NCBI GenBank assembly: GCA_020438915.1
Contig: JAGQTR010000317.1
Location: 1-14,538 of the forward strand
Length of the DNA stretch: 14,538 nucleotides
Reading direction: 5' to 3'
DNA from: Mycobacterium sp.
Lineage (GTDB): Bacteria > Actinomycetota > Actinomycetes > Mycobacteriales > Mycobacteriaceae
Shown: positions 1 through 6,850 of the stretch, one piece after another
Layout: each line of letters starts with the position of its first letter
Position numbering within the stretch: position 1 is the first letter of the stretch
Program-made: the position numbers and the translations under genes
Notes under the pieces: generated by a model
What the model saw: only the letters and a program-made list of their open reading frames with translations
Told to the model about the DNA's origin: nothing
Databases searched by the model: none

Positions 1-581
1 AACACGACCCCATCACCCTGGCCAAATCCATCGCCACCCTCGATCACCTCTCCGGCGGACGCGTCACCCTCGGTGTCGGCTACGGCTGGAACACCGACGA
101 ACTGGCCGACCACAACGTCCCCCCAGCCCGGCGCCGCACCATGCTGCGCGAATACCTCGAAGCCATGAACACCCTATGGACCGACGAAGTCGCCGAGTAC
201 CACGGCGAATTCGTCGACTTCGGCCCATCGTGGGCCTGGCCCAAACCCATCCAATCCCACATCCCCGTCCTCGTCGGCGCCGCCGGCACCGAGAAGAACT
301 TCACATGGATCGCCCGCTCGGCGGACGGCTGGATCACCACCCCCCGCGACTTCGTCATCGACGACTCCGTCAAACTCCTGCACGACACCTGGGCCGGCGC
401 CGACCGCGACGGCACCCCCACCATCGTCGCCCTGGACTTCAAACCCGACCCCGACAAACTGGCCCACTGGAAAGACCTCGGCGTCACCGAAGTCCTCTTC
501 GGCCTACCCGACAAATCCCCCGACGACATCGCCAGCTACGTCGAACGCCTCGCCACCAAACTCGCCGCCCTGCAGTTGTGA
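1..581 (+). CDS. LLM class F420-dependent oxidoreductase, C-terminal part
   Basis: This is the 3' part of a gene that begins before the window; the first whole codon is at position 3 and the TGA stop is at 579-581, leaving about 192 residues of a protein that is usually about 280-300. It resembles luciferase-like (bacterial luciferase TIM-barrel) oxidoreductases that use coenzyme F420 in actinobacteria. Visible hallmarks are the SGGRVTLGVGYGWN strand-loop near the start, the REYLEAMNTLWT helix, the IPVLVGAAGTEKNFTWIAR segment and the SADGWITT turn. The substrate cannot be told. The codon use is odd: nearly all third positions are C, with 8 AAA to 1 AAG for lysine and 7 GAA to 2 GAG for glutamate, unlike the next gene. 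A strong palindrome follows nine bases after the stop and is probably its terminator. The family call is firm; F420 use is family knowledge, not seen. Confidence 0.88.
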   Translation, partial: HDPITLAKSIATLDHLSGGRVTLGVGYGWNTDELADHNVPPARRRTMLREYLEAMNTLWTDEVAEYHGEFVDFGPSWAWPKPIQSHIPVLVGAAGTEKNFTWIARSADGWITTPRDFVIDDSVKLLHDTWAGADRDGTPTIVALDFKPDPDKLAHWKDLGVTEVLFGLPDKSPDDIASYVERLATKLAALQL

Positions 582-590
582 CCCTTCTCC

Positions 591-650
591 GCGAGCGTCC
601 GTGTTTGTACAGCGACACGCCGCCACAGACGTACAAACCCGGACGCTCGC
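591..650. terminator. Long intergenic palindrome, probable terminator
   Basis: Arms at 591-610 and 631-650 pair at 19 of 20 positions around a 20-base loop; the single mismatch is the A/C difference inside the arm. The loop contains GCGACACGCCG (612-622), which also occurs in the loop of the element at 11822-11876. The left arm begins nine bases after the stop of the upstream oxidoreductase gene, so an intrinsic terminator is the simplest role. There is no T-run, which is common for mycobacterial hairpin terminators. It could equally be a dispersed intergenic palindromic repeat. Confidence 0.7.
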
Positions 651-654
651 CGGG

Positions 655-683
655 TTGAGCGCGGCCGACCGGCCATCTATAGT
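655..683 (+). promoter_or_regulatory. Putative sigma-A-type promoter of fprB-like gene
   Basis: TTGAGC at 655-660 and TATAGT at 678-683 are separated by 17 bases, a close fit to housekeeping -35 and -10 boxes. Transcription would start near 690, about 33 bases before the ATG at 723. It lies between the upstream palindrome and the gene, as expected for an independent transcription unit. It is a sequence match only. Confidence 0.55.
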
Positions 684-684
684 T

Positions 685-700
685 CTAGACAGTTGTCCAG
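685..700. promoter_or_regulatory. Putative operator palindrome over the fprB start site
   Basis: CTAGACA (685-691) and TGTCCAG (694-700) form an inverted repeat with a two-base centre, matching at 6 of 7 positions. It begins one base after the -10 box and covers the expected transcription start, where a bound repressor would block RNA polymerase. The form is typical of TetR-type operators. No regulator gene is present in the window. Confidence 0.4.
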
Positions 701-722
701 TAATGCCGGAGGAAGAACCACC

Positions 723-2321
723 ATGGCCTACGTGATCACGCAGAACTGCTGCAAGGACGCCAGCTGCGTGCCCGTCTGCCCGGTGGACTGCATCCGGCCA
801 GTGGGCAACACCGACGCCGAGATGCTCTACATCGATCCCGAGTCCTGCATCGACTGCGGGGCCTGCATGGAGGAGTGCCCCGTCGGCGCCATCCACTACG
901 AGGACGATCTGACCGCCGAGCTCGAGGCCTACCGCGAGATCAACGCGGCCTACTTCCGCCAGCACCCCCTCGAACCGGATGCCGGGCCGGCCCGCAAACC
1001 GCACGCGCCGGTGCCGGCGGGATCGTTGCGCGTCGCGGTGGTCGGCGCCGGACCCGCGGCGTGCTACGCCGCACTGGAACTGCTGGCGGTCGACGGCGTG
1101 GAGGTCGACCTCTTCGAGCGGCTGCCCACCCCGTTCGGCCTGGTCCGAGCGGGCGTCGCACCCGACCACCAGCACACCAAGTCCGTGGTGAAGCTGTTCG
1201 AGCGGGCATTCACCCATAAACGGTTCGGCTGCCACCTCATCGTCGAGGTCGGCGAGAACTTCACCCATGCGGATCTGATGGCACACCATCACGCGGTGAT
1301 CTACGCGGTCGGCGCCTCCCACAGCCGCCAGCTCGGCATCCCGGGCGAGGAACTGCCCGGCAATCACGGCGCGGCCGAGTTCGTCGGCTGGTACAACGGG
1401 CATCCGGATCACGCCGACCGCGCCTTCGATCTGTCCGGCGAACGGGCCGTCATCGTCGGCAACGGCAACGTCGCACTGGACGCCGCGCGCATCCTGCTGA
1501 TGCCCGCAGTCGAGCTGGCCAACACCGACATCGCCCAGCATGCCCTGGATGCGTTGGCGCACAGCAATATTCGTGAGGTCGTGATCGTGGCTCGACGCGG
1601 TCTGCGCGCCGCGGCGTTCTCGGCGGGCGAGTTCCTGGCACTCGGCCACCTCGACGGTATCGACGTCGTGATCGATGGCGACGATCCGAGCGCGGACCCC
1701 GCCGACGACGTCGAGACCGCAATCAAGCTGGCGGCGGCGCGCGCCCACGCCGCCCGCCCGGCCACTCCGGGCAACAAGCGCATCGTGTTCAAGTTCCTGG
1801 CCACGCCCACCGAGGTGCTCGGCACCGACGCCGTGACCGGTCTGCGGGTCACCGGCACCGATACCGGTGCCGTGCAGGACATCCCGACCTCGCTGCTGCT
1901 GCGTTCCATCGGCTACCGCGGCGCGCCGCTGGGTGACCTCGAATTCGATCAGGCCGCCGGCATCGTGCCCAACGCGGACGGCCGGGTGCTCGACGCGGCG
2001 GACCGGCCGGTCCCGGGGGTCTACGTCACCGGCTGGATCAAACGCGGGCCCCGTGGGGTCATCGGCACCAACCGGACGTGCGCCGAGGAGACCGTGGACC
2101 ACCTGTTCGAGGACTTCGACGCCGGGGTCCTGGGTAGCGGCACGGACACCGGCGGGCGCGACCGGTTGCGGGCCCTGCTCGCCGACCGCGGGCTGGCACC
2201 CGTCGACTGGGCGGGCTGGCGCGGCATCGATGCGGCCGAGCGCGATCGCGGCGCCGGCACAGCGCGCCCCCGGGTGAAGATCGTCGCTATCGACGAGATG
2301 CTTTCCGCCGCGCGGAAATAA
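723..2321 (+). CDS. fprB: FprB-type ferredoxin / ferredoxin-NADP+ reductase fusion
   Basis: Predicted 532-residue cytoplasmic flavoprotein that would pass electrons between NADPH, FAD and iron-sulfur clusters, and onward to partners such as cytochromes P450. The N-terminal 60 residues are a 7Fe/8Fe ferredoxin domain: Cys9/10, Cys15, Cys19-Pro and Cys23, then the CxxCxxCxxxCP run at Cys42, 45, 48 and 52. An adrenodoxin-reductase-like domain follows, with the FAD motif GAGPAACY near residue 107, the NADP motif GNGNVALD near 245, and the family C-terminal motif GWIKRGPRGVIGTNR. The ATG at 723 is preferred because GGAGGAAG (708-715) sits seven bases upstream; an in-frame TTG at 693 lies inside the operator-like palindrome and is unlikely. 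M. tuberculosis FprB has the same layout and is slightly longer. The last 35 bases overlap the convergent permease gene. The physiological partner is not visible here. Confidence 0.9.
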   Translation: MAYVITQNCCKDASCVPVCPVDCIRPVGNTDAEMLYIDPESCIDCGACMEECPVGAIHYEDDLTAELEAYREINAAYFRQHPLEPDAGPARKPHAPVPAGSLRVAVVGAGPAACYAALELLAVDGVEVDLFERLPTPFGLVRAGVAPDHQHTKSVVKLFERAFTHKRFGCHLIVEVGENFTHADLMAHHHAVIYAVGASHSRQLGIPGEELPGNHGAAEFVGWYNGHPDHADRAFDLSGERAVIVGNGNVALDAARILLMPAVELANTDIAQHALDALAHSNIREVVIVARRGLRAAAFSAGEFLALGHLDGIDVVIDGDDPSADPADDVETAIKLAAARAHAARPATPGNKRIVFKFLATPTEVLGTDAVTGLRVTGTDTGAVQDIPTSLLLRSIGYRGAPLGDLEFDQAAGIVPNADGRVLDAADRPVPGVYVTGWIKRGPRGVIGTNRTCAEETVDHLFEDFDAGVLGSGTDTGGRDRLRALLADRGLAPVDWAGWRGIDAAERDRGAGTARPRVKIVAIDEMLSAARK

Positions 2322-3714
2322 CGCGCCACCCGCCGTACAGCACCAGCGCGACCGCGAAGTTCACGAAGTACGCGACGTCGGCGCCGTGCCAGGCCCGCGC
2401 CACCGGCCCCTGGATCAGCGAGGTGTTCATGAACGGCACGGCTGCGCCGTAGGCGAGGACGAACGCCACGACGGCGGCGGCGGCATCCGGGCCGGCGGTG
2501 GGCTCGGTCGCCGGGTTGAAGCTGCGGCGCCCGTCGGCCCGCATCCACCAGTCCACGACCACGATCGCGACGAACGCCGGGATCCAATAGCCCACGAGCA
2601 GCAGCACATCGGTGAACCGGGTGATCCGGGTGCCGGCGTCACCGGCATGCAGCCACATGATCAACACGAACGCCAACACGGTGACCACCACCGCGGACAC
2701 CGGCCGGCGCACCCGCACGCCCAGGGTCTGCAGCGCCAGCGATCCGCTGTAGTCGTTCATCACCCCCGAACCGATCGACGCCACCGCGATCACCAGCAGG
2801 GCCAGAGCACCGAGCGCCCCGCCACCCATCACCGACTGCACACCTTCGGCCGTGTGCTCGCCCACCAGGCTCGCCGCGGCGATCCCGATGCCCTGCACGA
2901 AGACATACCCCAGGGTCAACCCGGCGACCGTGAAGCCAAACACCCTGGCCGCCGACACGTCAGCGGGGAGGTAGCGGCTGAAATCGGCGGCGTAGGTCGC
3001 CCAGGACACCGCCAAGCTGAAGGCGATCGTCACCTCCAGGACGAACGCGCCCACCAGATCGGCGCCCGCGACTGCGGCCGGCGTGACGATCTCGTGCCCG
3101 CCGACCAGCTTGACGGTGAAGACCAGGAAAGTCGCAAAGAGCACCACCGTCAACACCGCCTGCAGCCGGTGGATCAGCTCATAGCCGAATACCCCGACCA
3201 CGCCCTGCACGCCGAGCACGATGAGGACCGCCGACCAGAATGGTATCCCCAGCAGAACCGAGAGTGCTTCGCCGCCGAAGAGGCCAACGAGCGCATCCCA
3301 GGCGATTGATGAAAGCCATTGCAGTCCAGCGGGAATCGTCACCGTCGACCCGAAAGCCATACGCGCGTTGGGTAATTGGCCAGCCCCGGTGCGTGGGCCC
3401 CAGGTCGACAGATAACCGACGACCAACGAGCCCAGAATGGTGCCGATCAGCATCGCCAGCATCCCAAGCCAGAAGCCCAGGCCCAGCACGATGGCCAGCG
3501 TGCCGGTGAATACGCCGGTCATGTTCACCTGCGGCGCGAACCACACGCTGAACAACCGCCGGGGCGTGCCGTAGCGCTGGTCCTCAGGAATAGGAGCGAT
3601 ACCGTGCGTCTCGATGGACAAGTCTCCGGACTCGGACGGCCGATTGCCGCTGAACACCGCGCCGGTTAACGCGCTGGAGCGAATCTGTGGCGATGTTGGT
3701 GGGGCCATGGCCAT
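2287..3714 (-). CDS. NCS1-family purine/cytosine permease-like transporter
   Basis: Predicted 475-residue inner-membrane transporter of the nucleobase:cation symporter-1 family (cytosine, purines, hydantoins, allantoin or thiamine in known members). The hydrophilic N-terminus ends in the family stretch SIETHGIAPIPEDQRYG, followed by PRRLFSVWFAPQVNM (about residues 51-65), which opens the first membrane helix. About twelve hydrophobic segments follow, with typical helix-break motifs such as SWATYAADFSRYLP and GYWIPAFVAIVVVDWW. The substrate cannot be assigned. The start is ATG at 3714 with a second ATG two codons later (3708); neither has a clear Shine-Dalgarno sequence. It lies 71 bases after the SRPBCC gene on the same strand and may be co-transcribed with it. 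Its TAG stop lies inside the end of fprB on the other strand. Confidence 0.88.
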   Translation of the reverse strand: MAMAPPTSPQIRSSALTGAVFSGNRPSESGDLSIETHGIAPIPEDQRYGTPRRLFSVWFAPQVNMTGVFTGTLAIVLGLGFWLGMLAMLIGTILGSLVVGYLSTWGPRTGAGQLPNARMAFGSTVTIPAGLQWLSSIAWDALVGLFGGEALSVLLGIPFWSAVLIVLGVQGVVGVFGYELIHRLQAVLTVVLFATFLVFTVKLVGGHEIVTPAAVAGADLVGAFVLEVTIAFSLAVSWATYAADFSRYLPADVSAARVFGFTVAGLTLGYVFVQGIGIAAASLVGEHTAEGVQSVMGGGALGALALLVIAVASIGSGVMNDYSGSLALQTLGVRVRRPVSAVVVTVLAFVLIMWLHAGDAGTRITRFTDVLLLVGYWIPAFVAIVVVDWWMRADGRRSFNPATEPTAGPDAAAAVVAFVLAYGAAVPFMNTSLIQGPVARAWHGADVAYFVNFAVALVLYGGWRVISARRKASRR

Positions 3715-3785
3715 ATTCGACCATGAAACCCCGGACCCGACCCGATGACCCCTTCGCTACTTCCCCAGCCGATCCATGCTGAGCC

Positions 3786-4220
3786 TCAACCCAGTTCAGC
3801 CAGGTTGCATACCGACTTACGGACATCGCCGCGGATGACCTTGGCCACGAAATGGCCGATCGGGGTGCTGAGCAGTCCCCCGGACAGGTCGGCGATCACC
3901 CGGAACTTCGACCCACCGTCTTGACCGTCGGGTTCGACCTGCATCGTCAGCGTGATGCATACACCGCCGCGGCCGTTCCCCACGAGCTCGATCTCTTCGG
4001 GCTCGTTGTACCGGGTGACACGCCAATGGATGACGTTGCGAAACCCCTTGACCTTGATCAACGACGACACCTCGGTGCCCACCTCGATCTGCGAGGGCAC
4101 CTCGCTCTTCCAGCCGCCGAAAATGGTCAACCACTCCCCGAAGCGTCCCAGATCCGAGGCAAGCTTCCACGCGCGCTCTGGGGTCAAGCCGGACGAAACC
4201 GCCACATCCACCGATGCCAT
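3786..4220 (-). CDS. SRPBCC family protein, Rv0910-like
   Basis: Predicted 144-residue soluble protein with the START/Bet v1-like (SRPBCC) fold, which makes a hydrophobic pocket. Visible features are an N-terminal strand, the ERAWKLASDLGRFGEWLTI helix-turn, the VKGFRNVIHWRVTRYNEPE strands, GNGRGGVCITL, and a long C-terminal helix. Length and these segments closely resemble M. tuberculosis Rv0910, which is described as the toxin of the Rv0909-Rv0910 pair. I see no small antitoxin gene beside it: upstream is the divergent importer operon and downstream the permease. It may therefore be a lipid- or ligand-binding SRPBCC protein that is not a toxin here. The ATG at 4220 is preceded by TAGTAA and seven bases, so it could be translated from a leaderless message. 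The fold call is firm; toxin activity is doubtful. Confidence 0.85.
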   Translation of the reverse strand: MASVDVAVSSGLTPERAWKLASDLGRFGEWLTIFGGWKSEVPSQIEVGTEVSSLIKVKGFRNVIHWRVTRYNEPEEIELVGNGRGGVCITLTMQVEPDGQDGGSKFRVIADLSGGLLSTPIGHFVAKVIRGDVRKSVCNLAELG

Positions 4221-4275
4221 GCCCTTTTTACTACCCCACCCCCGGGTCGGGATAAACGGCGGTGGACCCGAGTAG

Positions 4276-4289
4276 ATTCGTCACCGAAT
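4276..4289. promoter_or_regulatory. Small inverted repeat in divergent promoter region
   Basis: ATTCG (4276-4280) and CGAAT (4285-4289) form perfect five-base arms around TCAC in the 143-base gap between the divergent SRPBCC and potA genes. The placement suits an operator acting on one or both genes. A second pair, CGGGTC (4243-4248) and GACCCG (4265-4270), lies nearby. Short arms like these can arise by chance, and no convincing -35/-10 pair for potA was found in this gap. Confidence 0.25.
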
Positions 4290-4350
4290 TGCTTGCGATG
4301 CTACGTCCGATCCGCGAAGGTTTATCCACAGCTGAAATGGCTGCTCGGTG

Positions 4351-4357
4351 AGGAGGA
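4351..4357 (+). promoter_or_regulatory. Shine-Dalgarno sequence fixing a CTG start for potA
   Basis: AGGAGGA lies six bases before the CTG at 4364. The in-frame stop TGA at 4349-4351 rules out any earlier start. A TTG at 4359 is in another frame and reaches a stop after two codons. The first in-frame ATG (4577) lies beyond the Walker A motif, so this ribosome site decides the start. Confidence 0.7.
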
Positions 4358-4363
4358 CTTGCG

Positions 4364-5584
4364 CTGACCGGCACACAGACCACCGCTGCAGGCCAGACGG
4401 CAGGCGGGCGCCCGCGGCGTGACTCCTCGAGGGGCGGTCCCGTCATTGAGGTCGACCACGTCACGAAACGGTTCGGCGGTCACCTCGCCGTCACCGACGC
4501 CGACTTCTCGATTGCCTCGGGGGAGTTCTTCTCGCTGCTCGGTCCGTCCGGGTGCGGCAAGACCACCACACTGCGGATGATTGCCGGTTTCGAGACTCCG
4601 ACCGAGGGCGCTATCCGCCTTGAGGGTGCCGATGTCTCCGGAACCCCGCCGAACAAGCGCAATGTCAACACGGTCTTTCAGCAGTACGCGCTCTTTCCCC
4701 ACATGACTGTGTGGGACAACGTCGCCTACGGGCCCCGCAGCGCGAAATTGGACAGGCGGGACGGAAAAGGTGCGGTGCGCAAACGCGTCGACGATCTCCT
4801 CGGGATCGTGCGACTTCGTGATTTCGCCGAACGTAAACCCGCCCAGCTGTCCGGCGGACAACAGCAGCGGGTTGCGCTGGCCCGCGCGCTGGTGAACTAT
4901 CCGAGCGCACTGCTGCTCGACGAACCACTGGGTGCACTGGATCTCAAGCTGCGCCACGCCATGCAGTTCGAGCTCAAACGTATTCAGCGCGAGGTCGGGA
5001 TCACGTTCGTCTACGTGACCCACGACCAAGAGGAAGCGCTGACGATGAGCGACCGTATCGCGGTCATGAACGCGGGCAACGTCGACCAGATCGGCACACC
5101 GACCGAGATCTATGACCGGCCTGCGACGGTGTTCGTCGCGAGCTTCATCGGTCAGGCCAACCTGTGGGCCGGTCGCCAGACGGGCCGGGTCAACCGAGAA
5201 TTCGTGGAGATCGACGTCCTCGGTTGCACCCTGAAGGCACGCCCCGGCGACACCGCGATCGAGCCCGGGGGCCGGGCCACCCTGATGGTGCGCCCGGAAC
5301 GGGTTCATGTGTATCCGGTGTCCCACGATGCTCCTGCCGGGGACGCCGTCTCCGTGCGCGCCACCGTCAAGGATCTCACCTTCCAGGGGCCGGTGGTTCG
5401 GTTGTCGCTGGCAGCGCCCGACGAGTCGACGATCATCGCCCACGTCGGTCCGGAGCGGGAGTTACCGATGCTGCGGCCCGGTGACGAGGTCTACGTGTGT
5501 TGGGCACCCGAGGCGTCACTGGTACTGCCCGCCGCTGATATCCCCACAGCCGAGAGTCTCGAGGAGATGCTCGACGACTCCTGA
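4364..5584 (+). CDS. potA: Polyamine-type ABC transporter ATPase (PotA family)
   Basis: Predicted 406-residue cytoplasmic ATPase that would power an importer for spermidine, putrescine or a related compound. Motifs in order are Walker A GPSGCGKT (residues 60-67), the Q-loop in VFQQYALFPHMTVWDNVAYG (about 105), signature LSGGQQQR (162-169), Walker B ALLLDEPLGALD (182-193), the switch histidine in VTHDQEEAL (His220), and a C-terminal TOBE regulatory domain (about 310-390). The start is taken as CTG at 4364, the only start-like codon with a proper Shine-Dalgarno sequence; ATT at 4445 is a weaker alternative. Beginning at the first in-frame ATG (4577) would delete Walker A and leave a dead ATPase. 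The binding protein and two permeases follow on the same strand, making a complete operon. The substrate is inferred from the family. Confidence 0.9.
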   Translation: MTGTQTTAAGQTAGGRPRRDSSRGGPVIEVDHVTKRFGGHLAVTDADFSIASGEFFSLLGPSGCGKTTTLRMIAGFETPTEGAIRLEGADVSGTPPNKRNVNTVFQQYALFPHMTVWDNVAYGPRSAKLDRRDGKGAVRKRVDDLLGIVRLRDFAERKPAQLSGGQQQRVALARALVNYPSALLLDEPLGALDLKLRHAMQFELKRIQREVGITFVYVTHDQEEALTMSDRIAVMNAGNVDQIGTPTEIYDRPATVFVASFIGQANLWAGRQTGRVNREFVEIDVLGCTLKARPGDTAIEPGGRATLMVRPERVHVYPVSHDAPAGDAVSVRATVKDLTFQGPVVRLSLAAPDESTIIAHVGPERELPMLRPGDEVYVCWAPEASLVLPAADIPTAESLEEMLDDS

Positions 5585-5596
5585 CCGTTGTTCGCC

Positions 5597-5613
5597 CGCC
5601 GGATATTCCGGCG
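5597..5613 (+). promoter_or_regulatory. Intercistronic hairpin between potA and potD
   Basis: CGCCGGA (5597-5603) and TCCGGCG (5607-5613) pair perfectly over seven bases around a TAT loop, in the 71-base gap between the ATPase and binding-protein genes. There is no T-run after it. Such hairpins can shield mRNA ends or cause partial termination, helping the binding protein to be made in a different amount from the ATPase. The role is inferred. Confidence 0.45.
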
Positions 5614-5655
5614 CGACCCCGCCCACCACCGGAGCCGACGAAAGGCACAGTCGCC

Positions 5656-6846
5656 ATGTCCCGTGAACTTCCCTCCCCCTTCGACCCCGCGCTGATGGCC
5701 CGGGTCATCGCCGGCCGAACCTCTCGGCGACGTTTCATCGGTGGCGGTGCCGCGGCCGCCGCCGCCCTGACGCTGGGCTCGTCGTTCCTGACCGCGTGCG
5801 GGTCAGACAACGGCACGAGTTCATCCACCGAGGACGGCGGACCCGCCGGCGGCACTCTGCGGATCTCGAACTGGCCGTTCTACATGGCCGACGGATTCAT
5901 CGCGGCGTTTCAGACCGCGTCGGGCATCACCGTCGATTACAAGGAAGACTTCAACGACAACGAGCAGTGGTTCGCCAAGGTCAAGGAGCCGTTGGCGCGC
6001 AAACAGGATATCGGCGCCGATCTGGTGGTGCCGACGACGTTCATGGCGGTGCGGCTGCACCAACTGGGCTGGCTCAATGACATCAGCGACGCGGGCGTGC
6101 CGAACAAGAAGAACATCCGTCCTGACCTGATCGAAGCCAGTGTCGATCCGGGCCGAAAATTCAGCGCCCCCTACATGTCGGGACTGGTCGGGATCGCCTA
6201 CAACCGCGCGGCCACCGGTCGCGACATCACCACCGTCGACGACCTGTGGGATCCGGCGTTCAAGGGCCGGGTCAGCCTGTTCTCCGACACACAGGACGGC
6301 CTCGGGATGATCATGCTCTCCCAAGGGAACACCCCGGAGGATCCGACAACCGAGAGCGTCCAGCAGGCGATCGATCTGGTTCGTGAACAGAACGACAAAG
6401 GCCAGATCCGCAGGTTCACCGGCAACGACTACACCGGCGACCTAGCAGCTGGAAACATCGCTGTGGCACAAGCCTATTCGGGTGACGTGGTGCAGTTGCA
6501 AGCAGACAACCCCGACCTGCAGTTCGTCGTTCCCGAGTCCGGCGCGACCACGTTCGTCGACACGATGGTGATCCCCTACACCACACAGAACCAGAAGGCC
6601 GCCGAGGCGTGGATCGACTATGTCTACGAACGGCCGAACTACGCCAAGCTGGTGGCGTACACGCAGTTCATTCCGGTGTTGTCGGGGATGACCGAGGAAC
6701 TGGAGAAGATCGATCCGGCCGCGGCCGCCAATCCGCTGATCAACCCGCCTCAGGCGATTCTGGACAAGTCGAAGGGCTGGGCCGCACTCACCGACGAACA
6801 GACGCAGGAGTACGACACCGCCTACGCCGCCGTCACCGGCGGCTGA
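5656..6846 (+). CDS. potD: Polyamine-type ABC transporter substrate-binding lipoprotein (PotD/PotF family)
   Basis: Predicted 396-residue exported binding protein that captures the substrate and delivers it to the two permeases. The N-terminus carries a twin-arginine signal, SRRRFIG at residues 23-29, then an alanine-rich hydrophobic stretch and the lipobox LTAC with Cys48 as the lipidated residue, so it is probably folded before Tat export and anchored to the membrane. The mature part has the PotD/PotF opening LRISNWPFYMADGFIAAF, WDPAFKGRVSLF, and a late VDTMVIPYTTQNQKAAEAWIDY segment typical of the family. The ATG at 5656 is preceded by AAAGG ten bases upstream; an ATG at 5695 would still keep the Tat motif. 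It is followed after four bases by potB. Ligand residues cannot be fixed by eye, so spermidine or putrescine specificity is inferred. Confidence 0.9.
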   Translation: MSRELPSPFDPALMARVIAGRTSRRRFIGGGAAAAAALTLGSSFLTACGSDNGTSSSTEDGGPAGGTLRISNWPFYMADGFIAAFQTASGITVDYKEDFNDNEQWFAKVKEPLARKQDIGADLVVPTTFMAVRLHQLGWLNDISDAGVPNKKNIRPDLIEASVDPGRKFSAPYMSGLVGIAYNRAATGRDITTVDDLWDPAFKGRVSLFSDTQDGLGMIMLSQGNTPEDPTTESVQQAIDLVREQNDKGQIRRFTGNDYTGDLAAGNIAVAQAYSGDVVQLQADNPDLQFVVPESGATTFVDTMVIPYTTQNQKAAEAWIDYVYERPNYAKLVAYTQFIPVLSGMTEELEKIDPAAAANPLINPPQAILDKSKGWAALTDEQTQEYDTAYAAVTGG

Positions 6847-6850
6847 CCAC

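Noticed and set aside
504..2102. A 532-codon open frame on the minus strand opposite fprB
   Set aside because: The plus strand encodes intact ferredoxin, FAD and NADP motifs with a ribosome site; the antisense product is low-complexity and has no family features.
4221..4363. A riboswitch or leader peptide ahead of potA
   Set aside because: The gap is short, no known riboswitch pattern was seen, and the open frame that ends at 4367 is a continuation of antisense sequence without its own ribosome site.
4577..5584. Starting potA at the first in-frame ATG
   Set aside because: It would remove Walker A, which is encoded intact just upstream in the same frame together with the start of the ABC domain.
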